Positions 24,481 through 33,141 of a DNA stretch of 64,000 nucleotides are shown in pieces. Origin of the DNA: Desertimonas sp963733085 (GTDB lineage: Bacteria; Actinomycetota; Acidimicrobiia; Acidimicrobiales; Ilumatobacteraceae); the NCBI GenBank assembly GCA_963733085.1, contig CAVTBY010000013.1:62001-126000 (forward strand), read 5' to 3'. The stretch's first letter is position 1; the number at the start of each line of letters is the position of its first letter. The notes under the pieces are model-generated. The model did no database searches and was not told the origin of the DNA. It was given only the letters and a program-made list of their open reading frames with translations. Both the position numbers and the translations under genes were made by a program.

Positions 24481-24568
24481 ACCGTGACCATCCGGGACAC
24501 GGCCATGACCCGAAGGAATCACCCGATGAAGGCAGGATCTGCAGCAGCACTCGTCACCGGAGCCGACC
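24481..24568 (+). repeat. Duplicated SDR gene-start segment, copy 1
   Basis: About 85 bp here, including GACACGGCCATGAC, a ribosome site and the first codons of a short-chain dehydrogenase, recur with scattered changes at 26937-27020. Both copies carry the same nested start arrangement (ATGAC...GAAGGAA...GATGAA). They flank the thioesterase and MFS genes. Confidence 0.65.
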
Positions 24569-25536
24569 ACGGGCTCGGCGCCGCCATCGCAGAGGCTCTC
24601 GATGCCCAAGGCGCCACCACCTACAGGCGCGTCGAAGACGCCCGCGGTGGTCGGTCACGAACGCCCTTGACCATCGACATGACCCCGGCAGAGGCACGTC
24701 CCGGCGAGTTCGTCGTCGACCTCGGCGCAGGGTGGTCGTCGGCGGTCGGCGTGCCTGGCGGCTACATGTGCGCGCTCGCGGTGCGTGGTGCGGAATCGAT
24801 GGCATCGGGCAGGGTGGTGCGGACCATGTCGACGAGCTTCCTGCGGCCGGGGCGCGTCGGCCCGGCTGAGCTGTCGGTGCGTGAGGTGCGACGTGGCCGG
24901 TCGATCACGACGATGGTCGCCGAGCTCGCTCAGGACCAGCAGGTCCTGAGTATCAGCCGCCTGACGCTGATGACCGAGCGGTCCGGGCTCGAGTGGAGCG
25001 AGCGGCGAACAGTGGACCTGCCGCCATCTGCGTACTCTGTGCCGTTCTCGCCGCCGGCTCATGTGGTGAGAGCCGCTGCGTGGCCGGGCGTCACATCGAC
25101 TCTGACGTTGCCGCCAGCGCCAATGAGATCCCCCCGTCGGTGCCCGGACCGACCACGCAGCCGCTCCGGACGGTTCGAGTTTCGGTTCGATCCTCAGCGG
25201 ATGCCGTTCACCGGCGACCGCGCCCACCTGGCCGGGTACGTGCGACCGCTCGAGGCACGCCCGATCGACGCGGCGTGGCTGGTGATGATGGCCGTCGATT
25301 GCTTCCCGCTCGCTGTGTTCGCCCGGACCGAGCCTCCGACCGGCGGGATGAGCATCGACTTAACCGTCGACATCCACCGCAGTGGACTGTGCCTCGGGGA
25401 GGGTGCGTGGCTCGCTGGTTCGGTCGAGATCGACGACGGCACGGGCGGCGTCGCGGTCGAGCACGCCTGCATCACCCGACTCGACGGCTCGGTGGTCGCC
25501 GAGTCGTTCCGGACCCGCTTGACCGCGGCGGGCTGA
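24526..25536 (+). CDS. Thioesterase fused to a truncated SDR N-terminus
   Basis: From ATG 24526 the first 30 residues are the Rossmann opening of a short-chain dehydrogenase (AAALVTGADHGLGAAIAEAL), then the protein becomes an acyl-CoA thioesterase of the TesB-like (hotdog) type: FVVDLGAGWSSAVGVPGGYM, STSFLRPGRVGPAELSV, ending VEHACITRLDGSVVAES. An internal ATG at 24679 would give the thioesterase alone. Around 25080-25170 conserved character seems to slip to another frame and back, suggesting compensating indels or a divergent linker. It lies between the hydrolase and MFS genes of the TetR operon. The chimera looks like a deletion scar. Confidence 0.65.
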   Translation: MKAGSAAALVTGADHGLGAAIAEALDAQGATTYRRVEDARGGRSRTPLTIDMTPAEARPGEFVVDLGAGWSSAVGVPGGYMCALAVRGAESMASGRVVRTMSTSFLRPGRVGPAELSVREVRRGRSITTMVAELAQDQQVLSISRLTLMTERSGLEWSERRTVDLPPSAYSVPFSPPAHVVRAAAWPGVTSTLTLPPAPMRSPRRCPDRPRSRSGRFEFRFDPQRMPFTGDRAHLAGYVRPLEARPIDAAWLVMMAVDCFPLAVFARTEPPTGGMSIDLTVDIHRSGLCLGEGAWLAGSVEIDDGTGGVAVEHACITRLDGSVVAESFRTRLTAAG

Positions 25537-25544
25537 ACGGGATC

Positions 25545-26963
25545 ATGTACGAGCATTCTCGTCGCACCTTGACGATCGCGTCGCTGGCGGTCCTGGCGAC
25601 GTTCCTCGACACGACGATCCTCTACGTCGCGTTCCCTGACATCACGGCGACGTTCTCCAACACCGGGGCGTCGGAGCTCTCCTGGGTGCTGAACGCCTAC
25701 ACGATCGTGTTCGCGGCGATGCTCATCCCGGCGGGAAAGCTCGCTGACCGCGTCGGGCACCGCAAGGTGTTCCTCACCGGCTCGGTCGTGTTCACCGTGG
25801 CCTCGATGGCGTGCGGCCTCGCGCCGAGCGCCGAGCTGCTGATCGTGTTCCGCGTCGTTCAGGCCGTCGGCGCCGCGGCGCTGATCCCGTCGTCGTTGGC
25901 GTTGGTGATGCACGCGTTCGCCCACGACCAGCTCCCCCGCGCCGTGGCGATCTGGGGTGCCGCCGGTGCCGTCGCAGGGGCCCTCGGTCCCACACTCGGT
26001 GCGGCAATCGTCGAGGGGCTCGGGTGGCGGTGGGCGTTCTTCATCAACCTCCCGGTCGGCATCTACACCGTGATCGCCGGACGCCGGAACCTCCACGAAT
26101 CATCCGATCCCGCCACCCAGGTGCCGTCCCTGGTCGGCGTGATCCTCATCGCCGGTGCAGCTGGGCTGCTCTCCTACGGCCTGGTCGGCACCGAAGAGTT
26201 CGGATGGCTCAGCGCCCGAACCTTCGGTGTGCTCGTCGCCGGGCTGGTCGTGCTTGCGGTCTTTGTCATCCATCAGCAGCACACCAACGCCCCGGCACTC
26301 GACCTCGATCTGTTCCGCATCCCCAACTTCCGGTGGGCGAACGTCGCCATGTTGGTGTTCGGGACCGCGTTCGCCGCGTTGTTCTTCGGTTCGATCCTGT
26401 TCCTCACCGACGTCTGGGGCTGGTCGGTGCTGCAAGCCGGGTTCGGGGTCGCCCCCGGACCGGTCGTCGTCGGTCTCGTCGCACCCCGGGCCGGCAAGCT
26501 CGCCGGCACGGTCGGGCAGCGACCGCTGCTCATCACCGGCGGCATCCTCTACGCCGGCTCTGGCCTGTTCCGCCTGACGATGCTCGGCCCGCACGTCAAC
26601 TACCTGCGCGACTTCCTCCCGTCGATGGTGCTCAGCGGGCTCGGCGTCGCCCTCGTCTTCCCGCAGCTCTCCAGCGTCGTCGCCCAAGCATTGCCACCCG
26701 GCCGCGCCGGCGTCGGCGGCGCCGCCACCCAAGCCGTCCGCCAGTTCGGCGGCACCTTCGGTGTCGCGCTCACCATCGCGTTGGTCGGGACCTCGGGCGC
26801 CATCGATGTCGGCTTCGATCGGATCTGGTGGATCGTCGTCATCGGCGGCCTGGCCACGTCCGCCCTCGTCCTGCCGATGCGCACATCCAGCGCGCACCGC
26901 CACGTCACCGGTGCCATCACCGCCTCACCGACACCAACCGTGACGACCCGGACACGGCCATGA
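25545..26963 (+). CDS. MFS drug exporter (DHA2-like)
   Basis: A 472-residue major facilitator with about 14 predicted helices, starting at ATG 25545, 8 bp after the thioesterase stop. It shows the N-terminal FLDTTILYVAFPDITATF, motif A GKLADRVGHRKVFLTG, and motif-C-like GAAGAVAGALGPTLGAAIV, as in the EmrB/QacA-like DHA2 family of proton-coupled efflux pumps. Cotranscription with the TetR-controlled hydrolase suggests export of the regulator's ligand or a derivative. Confidence 0.9.
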   Translation: MYEHSRRTLTIASLAVLATFLDTTILYVAFPDITATFSNTGASELSWVLNAYTIVFAAMLIPAGKLADRVGHRKVFLTGSVVFTVASMACGLAPSAELLIVFRVVQAVGAAALIPSSLALVMHAFAHDQLPRAVAIWGAAGAVAGALGPTLGAAIVEGLGWRWAFFINLPVGIYTVIAGRRNLHESSDPATQVPSLVGVILIAGAAGLLSYGLVGTEEFGWLSARTFGVLVAGLVVLAVFVIHQQHTNAPALDLDLFRIPNFRWANVAMLVFGTAFAALFFGSILFLTDVWGWSVLQAGFGVAPGPVVVGLVAPRAGKLAGTVGQRPLLITGGILYAGSGLFRLTMLGPHVNYLRDFLPSMVLSGLGVALVFPQLSSVVAQALPPGRAGVGGAATQAVRQFGGTFGVALTIALVGTSGAIDVGFDRIWWIVVIGGLATSALVLPMRTSSAHRHVTGAITASPTPTVTTRTRP

Positions 26964-27030
26964 CACGGAGGAACCACCGGATGAACGTTGAAGGTGCAGC
27001 TGCACTCATCACCGGAGCTCCGATCCAACC
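26937..27030 (+). pseudogene. SDR N-terminal fragment (copy 2 of duplicated segment)
   Basis: A second copy of the SDR gene start: after ATGACACGGAGGAAC, the frame from ATG 26982 reads MNVEGAAALITGAPIQP and stops, immediately followed by another gene start at 27031. Only about 15 residues of the SDR remain. It matches the segment at 24481-24568 and is best read as a recombination remnant. Confidence 0.55.
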
Positions 27031-27135
27031 ATGAAGGCCTTCATCATCGACCGCTACAAACCCAGCGATGGGGGCCGGATCGACCGAGGTGCCAGAACCG
27101 GTGCCGGGCGACGGCCAGGTGTTGGTCCAGACGTG
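27031..27135 (+). pseudogene. Zinc-type alcohol dehydrogenase/quinone reductase N-terminal remnant
   Basis: ATG 27031 begins MKAFIIDRYKPSDGG, the opening of medium-chain dehydrogenase/quinone-reductase proteins. In the next frame EVPEPVPGDGQVLVQT continues the expected sequence and then stops at about 27135. No remaining body is present before the GH15 gene at 27277. It is a short frameshifted relic. Nothing recognisable fills 27136-27276. Confidence 0.55.
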
Positions 27136-27276
27136 AGCGGAGTGGACGGTGGGGCTTTGCTCGTTCCCCGGAGGCTTCGGCCGATCCGTTCGACGTCGCG
27201 TTTCGCAACATCGGCAATGCCTTGAACCGCTCCCCGACGGCGACTGGACTGCTGCGCGATCTGGGCGGCCGTCGCG

Positions 27277-29097
27277 TCAGAAAGTCGGCTGTGGGCCGCC
27301 CAGATCCCGAGAGGATGAGGAATCGTCGAGGGCAAGCACCGCCTGGACCAGGGCGGCGTGGGTGAGCGCTTGGGGGAAGTTGCCGAGGTGCTCTCCCGTC
27401 GCCGGCTCCATCTCCTCGCCGTAGAGCTTGAGCGGGCCACCAAGGTCGTCGAGCTGATCGAGCAGGTCTCGGGCTTCGTCGGCGCGGCCGATCCGGGCGA
27501 GCGCTCGCACTAGCCAGAACGAGCAGGGCAGGAAAGCGCCTTCGCCTCCGGCGAGGCCGTCCGTGCCAGGCGGGTAGCGATACACGAGTGGCCCGCCGGC
27601 GCCGAGACGGCGGCGAATGGCGTCGACGGTGCCGACGACCCGATCGCTGGCAACCGGTTCGAATCCGATGACGGGCAGGGCGAGCACCGCTGCGTCCAAC
27701 TCGGCGGCGTCGTACGCAGCCGTGTACGCGCCCTGGTCGGAGTCGAACCCGCGATCGCGGATCTCCTCGGCGAGGGCGTCCCGGGCCCCGGCCCAACGCA
27801 GCTGGCGTTGCCTGCGCCGGTCGCCGCGGGAGTCGGCGATGCGGATGGCCCGGTCGAGCGCCACCCAGGCCATCAGCTTTGAGTGGACGTGATGGGCCGG
27901 CGTGGCCCGCTGCTCCCAGATGCCGGCGTCGGGTTGGGTCCACGTCGCACAGACCTGGTCGGCGAGAGCAGCGGCGACTCGCCAGGTCTCGTTGTAGAGG
28001 CGATGGCCGGCGTCGGTGAGCAGCCAGGCGGCGTCGAGCACCCAGCCGTACCCGTCCAGCTGATGCTGGCCGGCGGCGGCGTTGCCGACACGCACGGGAA
28101 GGCTGTCGCCGTAGCCGGGCCAGCCGGGGAGAGTGTTCTCTCGAGGCCCGGGTCTCCCGTCGAGGGTGAACAGCACTGGTAGTCGCGGGCGGGACAGTCG
28201 AGTCGCGTGCAAGAGCCAGGCCAGAAAGGCGCGTGCCTCCTCGGGCTTGCCGGCTGCGAGGAACGCGCCGATACCAATGCTTGCGTCGCGGGGCCAGGCG
28301 TACCGGTAGTCCCAGTTGCGCTCGCCACCGATCTGCTCGGGCAACGACGTCGTCGGCGCGGCGACCGGCGCACCCGACGGCGAGTACGTGAGCAGCTGCA
28401 GTGTGATCAAGCTGCGGACGAGCAGCTGGCGATTCGTGCTGCTCTCGATGTCTGCGGCCCAGTTGTGCCAACCGCGTTCGTCGCGTGTCAACGCTGCGTT
28501 GGCCGTCTGCGGCGGCACGACGATCAGCGGGCCGCGACGAGCGGCGGTGAGGGCGATGGTGACCGGCCGGCCGGGTTCAACCTCGAACTCGACGGGCCGA
28601 TCGGCCTCGACGATCGGGCCGTCGGACGTGATGGCGATCGCCCGCTCTCCGAACTCACACACCAGTGCCCCCGCCCGGCGAGCTGTTCGCCGGGCCGGTT
28701 TGCGGTCGTAGCCGAACCGCGGAGCGATGTGCAGCTGGCACCGAACAGGCTGACCGCGGGCGGTGAGCCGGCGGACGAGCAGCGTCCCAGGGAGGAACTG
28801 GCCCTCGACCTCGGCGACGAGACCGTCCTCCAGGTCGAGCTCGCCGCCGTCAACCACCCATGTCGTCATCAGGGTGGCGGTGTCGGCCCGGTAGCAGCGT
28901 GCAGCGACCTCGGCGGTCTCCGCCGGGCCGATTACGAACCACCCGGCGGCGTCTCCACCGACGAGCCGCCCGAACAGGGGTGGGTCGTCGAAACGCGGGA
29001 CGCACCACCAGTCGATCGAACCATCGGGCGCCACCAGCGCCGCCGACCGAGTGTCGCCGATGAGCCCGTAGTCGCCGATCGGCACCCGCCGGCTCAT
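27277..29097 (-). CDS. Glycoside hydrolase family 15 protein (glucoamylase/trehalase type)
   Basis: A 606-residue GH15 protein starting at ATG 29097. The N-terminal domain opens VPIGDYGLIGDTRSAALVAP with GSIDWWCVPRFDDPP, and the (alpha/alpha)6 barrel carries ERNWDYRYAWPRDAS, DGYGWVLDAAW and WEQRATPAHHVHSKLMAWVA with the general-acid Glu. Actinobacterial homologues hydrolyse trehalose or alpha-glucans; which one applies is not readable here. No signal peptide, so cytoplasmic. The start overlaps the stop of the membrane-protein gene before it, indicating an operon with the 29573 regulator. Confidence 0.93.
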   Translation of the reverse strand: MSRRVPIGDYGLIGDTRSAALVAPDGSIDWWCVPRFDDPPLFGRLVGGDAAGWFVIGPAETAEVAARCYRADTATLMTTWVVDGGELDLEDGLVAEVEGQFLPGTLLVRRLTARGQPVRCQLHIAPRFGYDRKPARRTARRAGALVCEFGERAIAITSDGPIVEADRPVEFEVEPGRPVTIALTAARRGPLIVVPPQTANAALTRDERGWHNWAADIESSTNRQLLVRSLITLQLLTYSPSGAPVAAPTTSLPEQIGGERNWDYRYAWPRDASIGIGAFLAAGKPEEARAFLAWLLHATRLSRPRLPVLFTLDGRPGPRENTLPGWPGYGDSLPVRVGNAAAGQHQLDGYGWVLDAAWLLTDAGHRLYNETWRVAAALADQVCATWTQPDAGIWEQRATPAHHVHSKLMAWVALDRAIRIADSRGDRRRQRQLRWAGARDALAEEIRDRGFDSDQGAYTAAYDAAELDAAVLALPVIGFEPVASDRVVGTVDAIRRRLGAGGPLVYRYPPGTDGLAGGEGAFLPCSFWLVRALARIGRADEARDLLDQLDDLGGPLKLYGEEMEPATGEHLGNFPQALTHAALVQAVLALDDSSSSRDLGGPQPTF

Positions 29098-29573
29098 CAA
29101 CTCGTTCCGAGGAAGAGTCCGAGCACGGCGCCATAGACGACGTGAGCGCCGACGGCGACGATCGGCGTGGCAGCGCCGTAGTTGAGTGCGAACAGGCCGG
29201 GGGGCTCGAGCACCGCGGTCGAGTCCGGTCCGGCACGCTCACTGGCCATGCGCGGGTGAACCCCGGGCAGAAGCGGCACCAGCACTGTCAGGGCGACGGC
29301 CGCGTGGGCAAGGCCGAAGAGGGCGCCGAGCCACCAATCCGAGCGGTCGAGGGCGGCGAAACCGGCGGCATAGAACAGGGCAAACACCTGGCCGATCGCG
29401 AGGTGGATGCCGAGGCCGGCGACCCGGGCTCGGTCGGGGTCCTCCGTAGTGACAGTGCCCAGCATCAGCGGGATGTCGAGACGCGTGTAGCCGGCGAGCT
29501 CGGCAGCGATCATCACCACCGTCAACCCGGCCGTGGCGACGAGCCCGAAGATGGCCCAACCCGCCCAGTCCAC
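29097..29573 (-). CDS. Small integral membrane protein
   Basis: A 158-residue protein from GTG 29573 (WAGWAIFGLVATAGLTVVMI) with four predicted helices: about 5-25, 50-70, 78-100 and 135-155. The helices are Gly/Ala-rich and the loop between 100 and 135 is hydrophilic. I do not recognise a named family. It overlaps the regulator stop by 1 bp and the GH15 start by 1 bp (TGATG), so it is cotranscribed with both. Confidence 0.75.
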   Translation of the reverse strand: MDWAGWAIFGLVATAGLTVVMIAAELAGYTRLDIPLMLGTVTTEDPDRARVAGLGIHLAIGQVFALFYAAGFAALDRSDWWLGALFGLAHAAVALTVLVPLLPGVHPRMASERAGPDSTAVLEPPGLFALNYGAATPIVAVGAHVVYGAVLGLFLGTS

Positions 29574-30313
29574 TATCGGCCCTTCGTCCGCGGGACATGA
29601 GCTTGCAGGCGAACGCAGCAGTTGCCCTCGGACGGCTCGAGCCGGGCGCTGAGCACGTGATCGCCCGCGGCCTCGGCCATGCCGCACAGCAGATCGTGGT
29701 TCATGCCACACACGAGGTCGCGCTGTTCCTCGACGAGCGCATCGAACGGGCAATTGGCGAGCCTGATGTCGGAGCCGTCGACGCGGGGCTCGTAGCCCTC
29801 CTCGCCGAGCACGACGAGCGCGACGTCGAGAACAGCCCGCCGGCTCGGTCGTTTGCCGGCGAGGTCCCGCACTCGATCGCCGAGGCGACGTCCTCGTGCC
29901 GCGGCGAACCTGGTGAGGGCGTCGGCCACGTCTGTGCCGGTGCGGATTGCTTCGTCGACCGCGCCGGCGAGGAGCCTGGCGGCGAGGTCATAGCGGCGGG
30001 CCGGGAGACTCACGGACAGCTCACCGTCTGCTCGCCGGTACAGCTTCGCCGGTCGTCCGGCGCCGGGTCCCCGGCGCTCCGACAGGCGGCGGTACTCCGT
30101 CGTCAACAACCCGTCGGCAACGAGCCGGTCGAGGTGAAAGGCGGCTACGGACCGGCCCACTCCCATCGCCGCGGCGGCCTCATCCTTGCCGACAGGTCGG
30201 TCCCGGCTGACGACGAACCGGTACAACGCCCTGCGCTGTGGTTCGGCCAATGAGGCCACGCCGGCGACGCGCTCGTCGAAGTCCTTCACCGACACCTCTC
30301 TAAAGATACTCAA
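29573..30313 (-). CDS. COG2345-type HTH regulator with C-terminal cysteines
   Basis: A 246-residue regulator. The N-terminal winged helix reads LAEPQRRALYRFVVSRDRP, then AAAMGVGRSVAAFHLDRLVA and a basic wing GAGRPAKLYRR. The C-terminal half has clustered Cys in NCPFDALVEEQRDLVCGMNH, DLLCGMAEAAG and GNCCVRLQAH, like the SufR/COG2345 family, in which Cys can bind a metal or Fe-S cluster. It probably senses redox or metal state. The inverted repeat at 30316-30347, between it and the divergent DoxX-like gene, is its likely operator. Confidence 0.85.
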   Translation of the reverse strand: MSIFREVSVKDFDERVAGVASLAEPQRRALYRFVVSRDRPVGKDEAAAAMGVGRSVAAFHLDRLVADGLLTTEYRRLSERRGPGAGRPAKLYRRADGELSVSLPARRYDLAARLLAGAVDEAIRTGTDVADALTRFAAARGRRLGDRVRDLAGKRPSRRAVLDVALVVLGEEGYEPRVDGSDIRLANCPFDALVEEQRDLVCGMNHDLLCGMAEAAGDHVLSARLEPSEGNCCVRLQAHVPRTKGR

Positions 30314-30315
30314 AC

Positions 30316-30347
30316 TTGACGATACAGCTGGCGGATTGTATCGTCAA
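30316..30347. promoter_or_regulatory. Inverted-repeat operator between the regulator and DoxX-like genes
   Basis: TTGACGATACA (30316-30326) and TGTATCGTCAA (30337-30347) are perfect 11-bp inverted repeats with a 10-bp spacer (centre-to-centre 21 bp, two helical turns). It lies 2 bp beyond the regulator start, in an AT-rich gap, so it could repress both divergent promoters. Confidence 0.8.
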
Positions 30348-30376
30348 TCTTGATTGATAATAGAAGGAGGAAGCTC

Positions 30377-30826
30377 ATGACCACCACGACCGCCCGGCCC
30401 GTCGAGGAACCGCAACTTCAGGTTTCGACTCGCCCAGCAAGCTGGCAAGACCCGGCATACCAGGCGTTCTGGCTGCTGCGCATCGGTTTCGTCGTCGCCC
30501 CGATCCTGTTCGGGCTCGACAAGTTCTTCCACGTCCTCGTCGACTGGGACATCTACCTGGCGCCCGAGTTCACCGATCTGTTCAACGCCGAGGCGCACAC
30601 CCTGATGTACGCCGTCGGCGTGATCGAGATCGTGGCCGGAATCGTCGTCGCCCTCTGGCCGCGCTTCGGCGGATATCTCGTCGCCGCCTGGTTGGCCGGC
30701 ATCGTCTTCAACCTGTTGTTGATCGGCGACTTCTACGACATCGCCCTGCGCGACTTCGGGTTGCTGATCGGGGCCCTGGCGCTCGCGCGCCTCGCTACTG
30801 CATTTCCGGCCCACCGCTCAGTCTGA
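30377..30826 (+). CDS. DoxX-like membrane protein
   Basis: A 149-residue membrane protein from ATG 30377 with an AAGGAGG-type site upstream. Four helices are predicted (about 32-52, 68-88, 93-112, 118-138). The motif GLDKFFHVLVDWDIYLAP and GVIEIVAGIVVALWPRFGGY resemble DoxX/DoxD-related small membrane proteins linked to redox or thiol homeostasis. Its promoter shares the inverted repeat with the Cys-rich regulator, consistent with redox control. Confidence 0.75.
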   Translation: MTTTTARPVEEPQLQVSTRPASWQDPAYQAFWLLRIGFVVAPILFGLDKFFHVLVDWDIYLAPEFTDLFNAEAHTLMYAVGVIEIVAGIVVALWPRFGGYLVAAWLAGIVFNLLLIGDFYDIALRDFGLLIGALALARLATAFPAHRSV

Positions 30827-30855
30827 GCGACGATCATCAGCAGCAGCCCCCGGCA

Positions 30856-30903
30856 ACCGATGGGTGTGCAGGGGACGATTCCGTCCCGTAAACACCCATC
30901 GGT
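30856..30903. repeat. 48-bp hairpin element, copy 3
   Basis: Outer arms ACCGATGGGTG/CACCCATCGGT are intact, loop GATTCC (6 nt). The inner stem reads TGCAGGGGAC against GTCCCGTAAA, with three mismatches, making this the most decayed copy. It lies between the DoxX-like gene and the pirin gene, which face the same way. Confidence 0.78.
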
Positions 30904-31000
30904 TGCTGCAGAACGGTCGCGACGTTCGACATCGGCGGGAATACGGTCGCTCCTACCGCTGTTGATACTTGTGATCGCAAATACCTTCCGAGGAGTTGCC

Positions 31001-31955
31001 ATGCCAGCCGTGACCGCAGATCCACTCACTGTTCCGAGCATCCCAACGCCCGACGCAACACTCACGGCCCGTCCCGTGCGTTCAGTGACGACCGCTCCTC
31101 GAGGGACCGAGGGCGAGGGCTTTCCAGTGCGACGGGCGTTCGCCGGCGTCAGCCTCGCTGAGCTCGACCCGTTCATCCACATGGACCAGATGGGCGAGGT
31201 CGACTACGCCCCCGGCGAGCCTCGCGGGACCAACTGGCACCCCCATCGCGGCTTCGAGACGGTGACGTACATCATCGACGGAGCGTTCCTGCATCAGGAC
31301 TCCCACGGCGGTGGCGGCTCGATCGAGAACGGCGCGACGCAGTGGATGACTGCCGGCGGCGGCATCCTGCACATCGAGACTCCTCCCGAACAGCTGGTGA
31401 TCAGCGGTGGCCGTTTCCACGGGCTGCAGCTGTGGGTCAATTTGCCGTCCCGGGACAAGATGATCGCCCCGCGCTACCAGAACCTCGATGGCGATCAAGT
31501 GACGTTGCTGTCGTCGCCGGATGGCGGTGCGTTGGTTCGCCTGATCGCCGGGGACATCGCCGGCCAGTCACGGCCCCGGCTCGACGCACACCCCGATCAC
31601 CGTTGCCCACCTCACGCTGTCGCCGGGAGCGCAGATCACCATTCCCTGGCAGCGCGAGTTCAACGCCCTCGCCTACATGCTGTCCGGACGAGGCACAGCG
31701 GGCGCCGAGGCAGCGCCGGTCCAGGTCGGGCAGCTTGCCGTATTCGGTGCCGGTGACACGCTGACATTGCGCGCTGCCGACACCGACGCGCTCGACGTGT
31801 ACCTGTTGGGTGGACGCCCGATCGGTGAGCCGGTGGCGGCGTACGGTCCGTTTGTGATGAACACCAGGGACGAGTTGGTCCAGGCGTTCGAGGACTTCCA
31901 GGCCGGCCGCCTCGGCACGATCCCCGCCGACGGCCTCATGCCGTATCACGCCTGA
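31001..31955 (+). pseudogene. Pirin-family protein, frame interrupted once
   Basis: Bicupin pirin, often a quercetinase-like or metal-dependent regulator. ATG 31001 (MPAVTADPL) follows AGGAG at 30991. The N-terminal cupin includes NWHPHRGFETVTYIIDGAFL, with His metal ligands, and WMTAGGGILHIETPP. Near 31571 one extra C moves the frame; past it the correct frame reads THTPITVAHLTLSPGAQITI, then YMLSGRGTAGAE, ending LGTIPADGLMPYHA at 31955. The second part is well conserved, so the break is likely an assembly error. Confidence 0.85.
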
Positions 31956-31962
31956 CGACGCA

Positions 31963-33141
31963 TTAGGCGCCGCCGACCATCCTCTCGACGATCGCCTCGA
32001 GGACGATCGGGCTGGTGGCGAAGTTGAGGCGGGCGAAACCGGTGCCAATCGAGCCGAAACGCGGACCGGGGGCGAGTTCGACGCCGCGCTCGCGGAACGT
32101 CTCCGCCGGATCGTCACCGAGACCGAGCCCTCGGCAATCGAGCCACGCCAGGTACGTCGCCTGGGGCTCGTGATACACGACGCCCGGTAGGTGGCGCGCC
32201 AGCAGTGCGGCCAGGGTGCGGCGGTTGTCGTCGAGGACACAACGCACCGCCGTAAGCCACTCGTCGCCATCACTCCACGCCGCATCCGTCGCCTCGACGG
32301 CGAGCAGGTTGGGCGCACCGAGGTAGTGCTTCGGCAAGCTTGCCAGCGCTTCGTGGAACTCGTCAGGTCCAGCATGGAGGATCGCCCAACGCAGGCCAGC
32401 AAGGTTGAACGCCTTGGATGTCGACGTCACGGTGATCGTCCGCGCCGCGACTTCGGCACCGAGCGTCGCGAACGGCACGTGCACAAGTCCGGGGTGGACG
32501 AGCTCGGCGTGGATCTCGTCGCTGACCACAACAAGATCGTGCTTGGCCGCCAGCTCGGCGATCACCTCCAGCTCCGCTCGATCGAACACCCGGCCGGTTG
32601 GATTCTGCGGGTGGCAGAGGATCCACAGTCGGGCGCGTGCGCCGGTCCCGCCAGCCGTGAGGCGCCGGTCGAGATCGGCGTAGTCCCAGAGGAACCCGTC
32701 GGGTGTAGCCAACGCGGCGACGTCGACGAGCGTGCGGCCGGTGTCACGGATCAGCTCGAGGAATGGTGGGTATGCGGGGAGGTGAAGGACGATGCCGTCG
32801 CCCGGCGCGGTCAGGTGATGGACCGCTAGGGCGACCCCTTGCAGCACATCGGAGAGCTCGTACAGCCGTGCTTCGTCCGGCGCCCAATCGAAGCGATCGG
32901 CCATGCGGGCGGCGAACCGCTGCGGCAGCGGGGAGCGGCTGATGTCGTCCCACGTCGGATAGCCAACGTCCACGGCGACCCGGGCGGCGAGCCGCTCGGC
33001 GATTGCCGGGGCGATCGGGAAGTCCATGTCGGCGACCCAGCTCGCCAGGCGCCCGTCGACCGTGGCCCACTTCTCTCCTGGCCTCCCGGCGACGTCCTCG
33101 ACACCGAACGTGGTCAGCCCGAACGGATCACGGGAGTTCAC
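31963..33141 (-). CDS. PatB/MalY-type cystathionine beta-lyase-like aminotransferase
   Basis: A 392-residue class I/II PLP enzyme of the PatB/MalY branch, which cleaves cystathionine-type thioethers. It shows WVADMDFPIAPAIAERL, VGYPTWDD, LCHPQNPTGRVFDRAEL, VVVSDEIHAELVHPG and the PLP-lysine region TSTSKAFNLAGLRWAIL. Length and motifs are normal. The start at 33141 overlaps the DUF2889 stop by 4 bp. It converges on pirin. The C-S lyase assignment is by family; regulator-like activity of MalY is also known. Confidence 0.88.
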   Translation of the reverse strand: MNSRDPFGLTTFGVEDVAGRPGEKWATVDGRLASWVADMDFPIAPAIAERLAARVAVDVGYPTWDDISRSPLPQRFAARMADRFDWAPDEARLYELSDVLQGVALAVHHLTAPGDGIVLHLPAYPPFLELIRDTGRTLVDVAALATPDGFLWDYADLDRRLTAGGTGARARLWILCHPQNPTGRVFDRAELEVIAELAAKHDLVVVSDEIHAELVHPGLVHVPFATLGAEVAARTITVTSTSKAFNLAGLRWAILHAGPDEFHEALASLPKHYLGAPNLLAVEATDAAWSDGDEWLTAVRCVLDDNRRTLAALLARHLPGVVYHEPQATYLAWLDCRGLGLGDDPAETFRERGVELAPGPRFGSIGTGFARLNFATSPIVLEAIVERMVGGA

